From: an uncultured Acetobacteraceae bacterium
Lineage (GTDB): Bacteria > Pseudomonadota > Alphaproteobacteria > Acetobacterales > Acetobacteraceae
Direction of reading: 5' to 3'
NCBI GenBank assembly: GCA_903839965.1
Contig: CAIMEK010000519.1
Span: forward strand, 1-18,637
Length of the DNA stretch: 18,637 bases
Shown here in pieces: positions 9,144 to 15,316 of the stretch; the stretch's first letter is position 1, and every line of letters begins with the position of its first letter. The notes beneath the pieces are model-generated. The model was not told where the DNA came from. It worked only from the letters and a program-made list of their open reading frames with translations, and did not search any database. Position numbers and translations under genes: made by a program.

Positions 9144-9956
9144 TCAGTGGACGTGGCCGGCCGCGTCTTCGTGGCGGTGCGCGTCGTGCTCCATGTCGTG
9201 GCCGCCGGACATCACGAACACCCGCCCCTGCACCCGCACCACCTCGATCTCCGAGCCGTAGAGCCGCGACAGCACCGGGCCGGTGATCACCTCGTCCACC
9301 GTGCCGAGCGCCGCCTGGCCGTGCCCGAGATAGAGCACGCGGTCGAGCGCACCCAGCAACGGATTCAGCTCATGGGCGCTGAACAGCACGGCGATGCCCA
9401 ACTCGGCCTGCAGCGACCTGGCCAGTTCCACCGCGCCGCGCGCGTGGTGCGGGTCCAGGCTGATCAGCGGCTCGTCGAGCAGCAGCAGGTCGGGCTTGCC
9501 GATCAGCGCCTGCGCCAGCAGCAGTCGCTGGCGTTCGCCGCCCGATAGTTCGGCCAGCGACCGGCGTGCCAGCGACCGGGCGCCCACCAGCTCGAGCGCC
9601 CGATCCACCTCCGCCCGCCCGGCCCGCCCCAGCACCGGCAGCCCCAGCCGATGCCCCTGGCGCGCGGCGGCAACGAATTCCCAGCCGCTCAGCCGCAGGT
9701 TGGCCGAGGCGGAACGGATCTGCGGCATGTAGCCGATCGCCGGGTTGCCGCGCACCGCGGGCTGGCCGAGCACGCGGATGCTGCCCTGGCTGGGTGCGAC
9801 CAGGCCGAGCACGGCGCGCATCAGCGTGGTCTTGCCGGCCCCGTTCGCGCCGAGCACGCCGACGAACTCGCGGGCGCCGATCTCCAGGCTGACCCGGTCC
9901 AGGATCACCCGCTCGCCCAGCGTCAGCCGAACATCGTGGAATTCGATCGCGTTCAC
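9144..9956 (-). CDS. znuC: ZnuC, zinc ABC transporter ATP-binding protein
   Basis: 270-aa cytoplasmic ATPase that powers zinc import through ZnuB. Visible are Walker A GANGAGKTT (36-44), Q-loop Gln79, signature LSGGERQR (137-144), Walker B LLLLDEP (157-163) and H-loop His195. The C-terminal tail GGHDMEHDAHRHEDAAGHVH has six His in its last 18 residues; a His-rich end is common in ZnuC and may sense or buffer zinc in the cytoplasm. The start is a GTG at 9956, 4 bp after the znuA stop, so translation is likely coupled to znuA. The stop at 9144-9146 merges with the ribosome-binding site of znuB. No key residue is missing. Confidence 0.93.
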   Translation of the reverse strand: MNAIEFHDVRLTLGERVILDRVSLEIGAREFVGVLGANGAGKTTLMRAVLGLVAPSQGSIRVLGQPAVRGNPAIGYMPQIRSASANLRLSGWEFVAAARQGHRLGLPVLGRAGRAEVDRALELVGARSLARRSLAELSGGERQRLLLAQALIGKPDLLLLDEPLISLDPHHARGAVELARSLQAELGIAVLFSAHELNPLLGALDRVLYLGHGQAALGTVDEVITGPVLSRLYGSEIEVVRVQGRVFVMSGGHDMEHDAHRHEDAAGHVH

Positions 9957-9960
9957 CGGG

Positions 9961-10827
9961 CTAGTCCGACAACGCGTGGTCGATGGCGTCGAGTTCGCCC
10001 AGCATCCAATCCTGGTAGGTCTTGCCGGCGGGTTCGGTCTCCGTCACCCCGACCACCGGAATATGCGACGCCGTGGCGAGCGTCCGCATGCGCGCGGCGA
10101 TCGGGTCCGTGGCCTGGCTGTTGTACACGAGCAGGCGCACCTGGCGCGTCCTGAGGTCGGTCTCGAACGCGGCGACATCGGATGCGCCCGGCTCGGTGTT
10201 GTTCATCACCGCCAGCTGCAAGCGCAGATTGCGCACCTGCAGGCCGAGGGCGGCGAACATGTCGCCGAACACCGGCTCGGTCGCGGTCACGGGCACGCCC
10301 GCCACACGCCCGCGCAACGCGGCAATCCTGGCCTGGACGGGTTGCATGGATTGCCCGAACCGCTCCAGCCGGCCCCGATACTCGCCCTGGTGCGCCGGGT
10401 CCGCGGCGATGAGTTCCGCGGCCAGGGCGCGGGCGAGTAACGGCATGGTCGTCGGATCGTACCAGATATGCGGGTTGTCCCCCCCCTTCCGCCCGACAAG
10501 CTCGGCCACCACGATCACCTTGCGGCCGCTCGCCTTGCTCGCCCCGAGCAGCTTGTCCATCCACGGGTCGTAGCCGATGCCGTTGTAGACCACGATCCGC
10601 GCCGCCGAGATCGCGCGGGCCACGGACGGGCTGGGCTCGAACAGATGCGGGTCCTGGTCCGGGTTGCTGAGGATGTCTTCCACTTTCACCGCCGCCCCGC
10701 CGACCTGCCGGGCGATGTCGCCATAGAAATTCTCGGCGGCGACAATACCGATGGACCCGGCCGACCCCGCGCCCAGCGGCGCCGCCGACAGCGTCGCGAC
10801 CGCGGCCAGCAGGACAAGCATCTTCAT
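9961..10827 (-). CDS. znuA: ZnuA, periplasmic zinc-binding protein of the ABC importer
   Basis: Cluster A-I solute-binding protein that captures Zn(II) in the periplasm and hands it to ZnuBC. The 288-aa protein starts MKMLVLLAAVATLSAAPLGA, a signal peptide. Two of the usual metal ligands are visible: His61 in DQDPHLFEPSP and His120 in DNPHIWYDP. At the place of the usual third His ('HDAFGY') it has TATEPVFGDM (181-190), and the long His-rich loop of E. coli ZnuA is missing, so the site is non-canonical. VGVTETEPAG (259-268) is the conserved C-terminal acidic region. The ATG at 10827 is chosen because GGAG lies 6 bp upstream; the in-frame ATG at 10833 would touch that GGAG, and the longer open frame to 11307 runs through the promoter and the porin gene. 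Confidence 0.9.
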   Translation of the reverse strand: MKMLVLLAAVATLSAAPLGAGSAGSIGIVAAENFYGDIARQVGGAAVKVEDILSNPDQDPHLFEPSPSVARAISAARIVVYNGIGYDPWMDKLLGASKASGRKVIVVAELVGRKGGDNPHIWYDPTTMPLLARALAAELIAADPAHQGEYRGRLERFGQSMQPVQARIAALRGRVAGVPVTATEPVFGDMFAALGLQVRNLRLQLAVMNNTEPGASDVAAFETDLRTRQVRLLVYNSQATDPIAARMRTLATASHIPVVGVTETEPAGKTYQDWMLGELDAIDHALSD

Positions 10828-10837
10828 TCGCATCTCC

Positions 10838-10852
10838 GGCCGTGCAACGGCC
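10838..10852 (-). promoter_or_regulatory. Hairpin directly upstream of the znuA ribosome-binding site
   Basis: GGCCGT-GCA-ACGGCC is a perfect 6-bp stem with a 3-nt loop, placed immediately upstream of the GGAG (10834-10837) that serves the znuA start at 10827. In the transcript the stem would abut the ribosome-binding site. It may set translation efficiency or mRNA stability; no regulatory alternative pairing was worked out. Confidence 0.4.
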
Positions 10853-10863
10853 TTGACAGTGTG

Positions 10864-10919
10864 ACGATATAACGTATCGTTTTTCCTGTCCAGCCCGTCA
10901 GAATGATATAACGTATGAT
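10864..10919. promoter_or_regulatory. Two candidate Zur boxes in the divergent znuA / porin promoter region
   Basis: Two 17-bp sites, ACGATATAACGTATCGT (10864-10880) and ATGATATAACGTATGAT (10903-10919), share the 12-bp core GATATAACGTAT and are 39 bp apart on the same strand. The first has perfect 6-bp arms (ACGATA/TATCGT) around a 5-bp centre. A near copy (10 of 12 core positions) overlaps the -10 box of zur. On the plus strand TATAAC at 10907-10912 can serve as -10 of the porin promoter; on the minus strand TATATC within the first copy can serve znuA. The sites are AT-rich islands in very GC-rich DNA, as expected for Fur-family operators. The Zur assignment is an inference from location and motif sharing. 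Confidence 0.7.
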
Positions 10920-10947
10920 TTCCACTCGACCGACTCCGCGAGCCAGA

Positions 10948-12327
10948 ATGCCCCATCGCCCCGGCTCCTTGCGCAGGGCGGCAGCCGCCGCGCTGTTCCT
11001 GCTGCCGACCGTTCCGGCGCTGGCGCAGACCGACCCGCCCGGCCTCTGGCAGCGCGGCACCCTGCTCGGCGACATCGGCGGCCTGCGCCCCGCCCTGGCC
11101 GAGGCCGGCATCACGCTCGGCCTGGTGAGCACCCTGGAGGCCTTCGCCAACGCCACCGGCGGCGCCAAACGCGGCGCCTCCGGCGACGGCCTGACCACCC
11201 TGACCGCCACGCTCGACACCGCAAAGGCGTTCGGCTGGGAGGGCGGCACCTTCAACGCCAGCGCACTCGCCATCGCCGGCCCGAATTTCGGCGCCCGCTA
11301 TCTGCAAGCCCTGCAGACCACCAGCGGCGCCGCCGCCCGTCCTGGCCTGCGCCTCTGGGAACTCTGGTACCAGCAGGCGTTCCTGGCCGGCCGCATGGAC
11401 CTGCGCGTCGGCCAGCAGAGCCTGGACCAGGAATTCGTCACCAGCCAGCAGTCGAACCTGTTCGTCAACACCGCGGCCGGCTGGCCCGCCCTGCCAAGCG
11501 TCGACCTCTACGCCGGCGGCCCGGCCTATCCGCTGTCCTCCCTGGGCATCCGTCTGCGCGCCAAACCCGCCGACGGCCTCACCCTGCTCGGCGGCGTGTT
11601 CAACGACAACCCGCCCGGCGGCCGGTTCGACGACGACGGCCAGCTACGCGGCGCCGAACGCTATGGCGCCCGCTTCAACCTCAACACCGGCGCGCTGTTC
11701 ATCGCCGAACTGCAGGTCGCCATCAACCAGCCCCCCGCCGCCGCCGGCCTGCCCGGCACCTACAAGCTCGGCGTCTGGTTCGACACCGCCAAATTCCCCG
11801 ACCAGCGCTTCGACGCCGCCGGCCGCTCCCTCGCCGACCCTTCCGGCACCGGCAACCCGCGCTTGCACCGGCACAACGTCAGCCTCTACGCGGTCGCCGA
11901 CCAAACCGTGTGGCAGCCCGGCGGCGACGATCCCCGCGCGCTCGGCGTCTTCCTGCGCCCGATGGCCGCCCCCGGCGACCGCAACCAGGTCGATTTCAGC
12001 GTCCACGGCGGCATCACCCTGAAGGCCCCGCTGCCCGGCCGCGCCGACGACACCTTCGGCGTCAGCTTCGGCGTGGCGAATGTCAGCGCCCGCGCCGCCG
12101 CCCTGGCCCGCGACGCGGCGTTCTTCGCGCACGCCTACGTACCCACGCGCGGCCCGGAGACCTTCCTCGAGCTCACCTACCAGATGCAGCTCGCCCCCTG
12201 GTGGCAGGTGCAGCCGGACTTCCAGTACTATTGGATGCCCGGCGGCGGCACCCCCGACCCCACCAACCCAACCCGCCGCATCGGCAACGCCGCCGTGTTC
12301 GGCATCCGCACCAACGTGACGTTTTAA
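10948..12327 (+). CDS. OprB-family (carbohydrate-selective type) outer-membrane porin
   Basis: 459-aa predicted outer-membrane beta-barrel of the OprB/carbohydrate porin family. A clear signal peptide (RRAAAAALFLLPTVPALA, cleaved before QTD at residue 27) is followed by the family's GLWQRGTLLGDIGGLRPALAEAGI start, repeated amphipathic strands, WELWYQQAFL and DLRVGQQSLDQEF near residues 135-165, and a terminal aromatic residue (GIRTNVTF) typical of barrel insertion. The ATG at 10948 is chosen over the ATG at 10915, because the latter lies inside the candidate Zur box and upstream of the expected transcript start, and because 10948 gives a normal signal peptide. It is transcribed divergently from znuA behind two candidate Zur boxes, which suggests zinc-dependent expression, possibly as an outer-membrane entry route for zinc or a zinc chelate. 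A sugar substrate remains possible. Confidence 0.82.
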   Translation: MPHRPGSLRRAAAAALFLLPTVPALAQTDPPGLWQRGTLLGDIGGLRPALAEAGITLGLVSTLEAFANATGGAKRGASGDGLTTLTATLDTAKAFGWEGGTFNASALAIAGPNFGARYLQALQTTSGAAARPGLRLWELWYQQAFLAGRMDLRVGQQSLDQEFVTSQQSNLFVNTAAGWPALPSVDLYAGGPAYPLSSLGIRLRAKPADGLTLLGGVFNDNPPGGRFDDDGQLRGAERYGARFNLNTGALFIAELQVAINQPPAAAGLPGTYKLGVWFDTAKFPDQRFDAAGRSLADPSGTGNPRLHRHNVSLYAVADQTVWQPGGDDPRALGVFLRPMAAPGDRNQVDFSVHGGITLKAPLPGRADDTFGVSFGVANVSARAAALARDAAFFAHAYVPTRGPETFLELTYQMQLAPWWQVQPDFQYYWMPGGGTPDPTNPTRRIGNAAVFGIRTNVTF

Positions 12328-12335
12328 GGCCAGGG

Positions 12336-13601
12336 CTATGCCGGCGGGGTGTCGTTCGGGCGCCGGTTTACATTAGGGCGGAAACGCATCTTGCTGAGCG
12401 TGCCGGCGTATAGCAGCATCGCCACCACGACGCCCGCGGCGCAAAACAGATACGTGGCGCGATATCCCGACAGCGCCACGATGCCCCCGGCCAGCGGCAT
12501 GCCGAGAGCCACCCCGCCATCGACCGCGAAGTAGTAGGCCGCCGCGCCCGTGCCGCGCCGGGCGCGGGAACTGCGCGAAATGCAAAGCGTGCTGATTTGC
12601 GGGAACGCCATGCCCGAGCTGGCGCCCAGCAGCAGGGCGGCGGCAAACAGCATCCACGGACCACCGGCAAACGCAATCAGCGCATACGCGGCGGTTGCCA
12701 GCAGGAAGGCGGGAAACATCACGACATCCGCCCCGTGGCGGTCGGCGATCCGCCCGCCCATGAGCCGCGAAACCATCATCAGGGCGGCGTAGAGGCCGAA
12801 GAACACCCCCACGTTGCCCGAACCCAACTCCTTGCCGTAGGCCGGCAGGTAGAGCACCAGCGCGCTGTAGCCTATCGCCAGCAGAAACCCGATGCAGCAC
12901 GGCCACAGCACCCCGGCCTCGAAGCCCAGGAATAGCGGTGGCAAATCCGCCTCGGCCGGCCTCGGTGCCGCGTCGGTGCCCTGCCGTGCCCGGTCCCGTC
13001 CGCCGCTGTGGCCAACGCCAAGCATCATGCCAAACGCCAGCAGGCAAGCGGCGGCCGAAATGAGAAAGCACGTCCGGAAATCCGCCATTGTCTGCCCGCT
13101 CACGATCGCCAGCGCGATGGCGGGGCCGATCGCCATGGCGAGGACGTTGCCGAGCATGTAGGTGCCCAGTCCCTCCGACCGCCGGGCCCGCGGCACGACA
13201 TTGGCAACCGCCGTGCTGCCTGCCGTCGTGTAGAAGCAAGACCCCGCGCCGTGCAGAACGCGGCAGACCACCAGCAATGCGATGGAACCCGTCATCGCCT
13301 GCATCGTGCACGCGCCGACGCAAAGCAATGTGCTCGCCACCAGAATCCACCGTGTCCCGATGCGGTCCACGGCCATGCCGCTGACCGGGCGCAGCGCCAG
13401 CGATGCGATGAAGAACGCTCCGCCCGCGATTCCCGAATACGCCAGCGAGCCGGAAATTTGCACCACATAGAACGCCATCACCGTCGAGGCGGCGTAGTTG
13501 GTAAAGGAAATGCTCGACAGGCCCAGCGACATCAGAATGAAGTCCCGCGTCAAAAGCCGGCTGCCTGGGCTCGTTGGTGTGCTGCCGTCCTCAAAATCCA
13601 T
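12336..13601 (-). CDS. Major facilitator superfamily (MFS) transporter
   Basis: 421-aa 12-TM secondary transporter of the inner membrane. The conserved loop 2-3 motif appears as SGMAVDRIGTRWILV (74-88), and its second-half counterpart as GGRIADRHGADVV (about 274-286). LHGAGSCFYTTAGSTAVANVVPRARRSEGLG in the middle of the first half resembles exporter-type MFS members (arabinose-efflux/multidrug style). A charged central loop rich in Arg, Asp and Pro separates the two six-helix halves. The ATG at 13601 yields a short polar N-terminus before the first helix; ribosome-binding sequence is weak, and an internal ATG at residue 24 would cut into helix 1. It converges with the porin, with only 8 bp between the stops and no clear terminator. 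The substrate cannot be predicted from sequence. Confidence 0.85.
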   Translation of the reverse strand: MDFEDGSTPTSPGSRLLTRDFILMSLGLSSISFTNYAASTVMAFYVVQISGSLAYSGIAGGAFFIASLALRPVSGMAVDRIGTRWILVASTLLCVGACTMQAMTGSIALLVVCRVLHGAGSCFYTTAGSTAVANVVPRARRSEGLGTYMLGNVLAMAIGPAIALAIVSGQTMADFRTCFLISAAACLLAFGMMLGVGHSGGRDRARQGTDAAPRPAEADLPPLFLGFEAGVLWPCCIGFLLAIGYSALVLYLPAYGKELGSGNVGVFFGLYAALMMVSRLMGGRIADRHGADVVMFPAFLLATAAYALIAFAGGPWMLFAAALLLGASSGMAFPQISTLCISRSSRARRGTGAAAYYFAVDGGVALGMPLAGGIVALSGYRATYLFCAAGVVVAMLLYAGTLSKMRFRPNVNRRPNDTPPA

Positions 13602-13798
13602 GCGTATGCATCGTGCCTTTCATTCTCCGCCATATCCCCGCCAGGCGGCTGCTCCGCCCGCCGTGCGGCAAGGCCATCCGGTTATTCCGCCGCTCGACGA
13701 TATACCCGACTTTCGCAGCACGCGGAGCCATCGTAGTCCCGCATAAGCGCAGCGTCATGCGCGACGGGGTCCGCTGCTCGGCTGCGCGGCCCACCCCC

Positions 13799-13966
13799 TC
13801 AAGGGCGAAGCCCATGCTTTCTTCCGGGCATACCAAGAGGGTGTTCTGATGACCCATGGCGCGCCTGAAAGGCCGTCCACCACATGTAGCCCATAAAGGC
13901 CCCCATGGTGGCGATGTGATGCCATTCGTTCAGACGGGTGGTGGGGAAGATGCCGGCAGTGGACAC
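13799..13966 (-). pseudogene. Possible 55-codon remnant of a membrane protein, unrecognised
   Basis: From a GTG at 13966 the frame reads through FPTTRLNEWHHIATMGAF and MGYMWWTAFQARHG to a TGA at 13799. The Trp/His/Met-rich hydrophobic stretch looks more like real protein than the other frames around it. No ribosome-binding site precedes the GTG or the internal ATG at 13906, and a stop (TAA) lies about 17 codons before the GTG. I do not recognise a family. It may be the tail of a lost gene or an accidental frame. Confidence 0.22.
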
Positions 13967-14182
13967 GAGAGCCCGGATTGAATTGCTGCCAGTTTGATGA
14001 CAGTCTGATTAGCTCGCTTTTGCAATTGCCTGGATCTCGCGCCCGCCCCCGAACGGCTCCGGAGATGAGGCTTGCGATAATGGGAACATCAAGCCATCTG
14101 CCAAGCCGCATCGCGATGGTAACGGAGGCGTAACCGCCATCGTGCTCTGGCCTGGGTAGTTTCCGATGCTATCTCCGGTCCC

Positions 14183-14210
14183 CGGCGAGGTTGAGAATAA
14201 ATGCTCGCCG
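14183..14210. repeat. 7-bp inverted repeat upstream of the metal-resistance cluster
   Basis: CGGCGAG (14183-14189) and CTCGCCG (14204-14210) are perfect complements around a 14-bp AT-richer spacer. The site is about 130 bp upstream of the LTXXQ protein start, a plausible place for an operator of the cluster or a leader hairpin. No T-tract follows, so a terminator is unlikely. Confidence 0.35.
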
Positions 14211-14297
14211 TATCCGCAGCGTCGCTGCGCATCGGTTCCGATGTCTTGCTTTGAGTTAAGGCGCGAATGTCGCAGCGATGGCAGCTTCTTAAATTGA

Positions 14298-14313
14298 GGG
14301 TGGGCTGCCACCC
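14298..14313. repeat. Hairpin GGGTGG-GCTG-CCACCC just upstream of the LTXXQ gene
   Basis: A perfect 6-bp stem with a 4-nt loop ends 11 bp before the AAGGAA ribosome-binding site (14325-14330) of the first gene of the metal cluster. It would fall in the 5' leader and could be an operator half-site pair or an mRNA structure that influences translation. Confidence 0.35.
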
Positions 14314-14336
14314 ATACCAATAGAAAGGAAACGACG

Positions 14337-14909
14337 ATGCGCGTCACCGGGCCCCGCCTCTCGCTTGCCCTGCTCGCCTTGGCCGCCTCGGTTGCAGTCG
14401 CGCAGGCACAGACCGCCGACCCGCACCATCCCGCCAGCACGGTGCCGGGAACGTCCCCGCAGGCAGCCATGCCGATGCCGGACACGAGTGCGCAGGGTGG
14501 CCAACCCCGAGCGATGGGTGCGGACATGGGCCGCATGATGGAGACGATGCGCCCGATGATGGCGGGACGCGGCGGGATGGGCATGCCGTTCGAGCATGTT
14601 GAGGGTCGCATCGCCTACCTGAAGGCTGAGTTGAAGATCACCGACTCCCAGTCTGCGCCCTGGAACGCGTTTGCTGACACGATGCGCGCCGACGCGAACA
14701 CGATGAAGACCATGCGCGACGAGATGATGAAGGGTGGAATGCCGACGACGATGCCCGATCGCATGGCGGCCCAGCACAGAATGATGTCCGCGCGGATCGG
14801 GATGATGGAACGCTCCGAGGCCAGCATCAAGGCGCTGTACGCCTCGCTTTCGGAAGACCAGCGGAAGGCATTCGACCAGATGATGTCGGGTCCGATGGGA
14901 ATGATGTGA
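14337..14909 (+). CDS. Met-rich periplasmic protein of the Spy/CpxP (LTXXQ) family
   Basis: 190-aa exported protein. The signal peptide is RLSLALLALAASVAVAQAQ, with cleavage near residue 25. Two LTXXQ-like segments are present, LKITDSQSAPWNAFA (99-113) and LSEDQRKAFDQMM (171-183), the repeated motif of the Spy/CpxP/CnrX-like helical proteins that sense metal or act as periplasmic chaperones. It has 29 Met in 190 residues, clustered at 60-83, 116-157 and the C-terminus, a composition often linked with Cu(I)/Ag(I) handling. The ATG at 14337 has AAGGAA at a spacing of 6. It leads a run of closely spaced genes ending in a P1B-ATPase, so a role in binding or sensing toxic metal in the periplasm is the likely job. 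The metal itself is not shown by the sequence. Confidence 0.78.
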   Translation: MRVTGPRLSLALLALAASVAVAQAQTADPHHPASTVPGTSPQAAMPMPDTSAQGGQPRAMGADMGRMMETMRPMMAGRGGMGMPFEHVEGRIAYLKAELKITDSQSAPWNAFADTMRADANTMKTMRDEMMKGGMPTTMPDRMAAQHRMMSARIGMMERSEASIKALYASLSEDQRKAFDQMMSGPMGMM

Positions 14910-14924
14910 ACCAGGCAGCCGCAA

Positions 14925-15152
14925 GTGCCCCGCGTGTCTGACGGGCCGCCCGCTCCGTGGCGGAAGAGCGCTGGCGGCCTCGCCAAGTGCGGCTTCCTGT
15001 TGGTCGCGGGGTTCTATCTCGTCACAGAGCATGCTGCGCACCTTTGGTGGGTGCTCCCGTTCCTTCTCATCCTGGCATGCCCGCTGATGCACGTGTTCCA
15101 CCACCATGGGCACGGGAAGCGGCCCACCGCACCGCGAGGGCGCAGCGTATGA
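14925..15152 (+). CDS. DUF2933 small membrane protein
   Basis: 75-aa protein with two hydrophobic segments, CGFLLVAGFYLVTEH and WWVLPFLLILACPLMHVF, and a His-rich end HHHGHG; this TEHxAHL...LPxLLxLACPLMHxFxHHGHG pattern is the signature of DUF2933, usually found in metal-resistance clusters with P-type ATPases. The start is uncertain: a GTG at 14925 (15 bp after the preceding stop, same frame) or the GTG at 14934; no strong ribosome-binding site is visible for either. The stop overlaps the next ATG (ATGA). The Cys, Met and His residues near the membrane could bind metal, but the biochemical function of the family is not known to me. Confidence 0.68.
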   Translation: MPRVSDGPPAPWRKSAGGLAKCGFLLVAGFYLVTEHAAHLWWVLPFLLILACPLMHVFHHHGHGKRPTAPRGRSV

Positions 15153-15316
15153 CTGGGATTGCCCCGCTGACGCAGTGGATCGTCATCCCCATCCCGGCAT
15201 TCGCTGCGGCACGGTCGCCTGAACTGGTCGGGCACCTTGACCTTCCGACCATGGCAATCACCACGTCCGAGGTCACGCCGGACCATCTGGCGCGTTCTGG
15301 TTGGAGAGCGTCGTGA
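15149..15316 (+). CDS. 55-aa hypothetical ORF coupled to both neighbours
   Basis: The ATG at 15149 overlaps the DUF2933 stop (ATGA), and its own TGA at 15314-15316 overlaps the GTG start of the P-type ATPase (GTGA). Such double overlap is typical of translationally coupled operon genes and is the main reason to accept it. The peptide begins MTGIAPLTQWIVIPIPAFAAA, a possible short membrane segment or signal, and then becomes polar (SPELVGHLDLPTMAITTSEV). I recognise no family. It may instead be the shrunken remainder of a larger membrane gene that in other genomes follows DUF2933, or a leader ORF whose translation opens the ATPase start. Confidence 0.4.
   Translation: MTGIAPLTQWIVIPIPAFAAARSPELVGHLDLPTMAITTSEVTPDHLARSGWRAS

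Larger units (their letters stand above)
13602..14336. other. 735-bp intergenic region between the MFS gene and the metal-resistance cluster
   Basis: Several frames are open, but none combines a start, a ribosome-binding site and protein-like content; the best is a 55-codon frame at 13799-13966 (listed separately). The right half holds two inverted repeats (14183-14210 and 14298-14313), and the last 15 bp hold the AAGGAA ribosome-binding site of the LTXXQ gene. Promoters for both flanking genes should be here, but no convincing -35/-10 pair was found by eye. A CueR-like operator was looked for and not seen. Confidence 0.5.

Noticed and set aside
10853..10881. TTGACA at 10853 as the -35 of the porin promoter
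   Set aside because: No -10-like hexamer lies 16-18 bp downstream; the nearest TATAAC is only 9 bp away.
10915..10947. ATG at 10915 as the porin start
   Set aside because: It lies inside the second candidate Zur box, only a few bases from the proposed -10, and adds residues in front of an otherwise normal signal peptide.
10828..11307. Upstream extension of znuA to a 448-codon frame
   Set aside because: The extra 160 codons run through the porin gene antisense and both candidate Zur boxes, and would bury the signal peptide and ribosome-binding site seen at 10827.
12325..12338. Possible bidirectional terminator between the porin and the MFS gene
   Set aside because: Only 8 bp separate the stops, and no stem-loop with a T-tract could be found on either strand.
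13697..13710. ACGATATA upstream of the MFS gene as a further Zur site
   Set aside because: Only 8 bases match and the second half of the motif is absent; a match this short can occur by chance.
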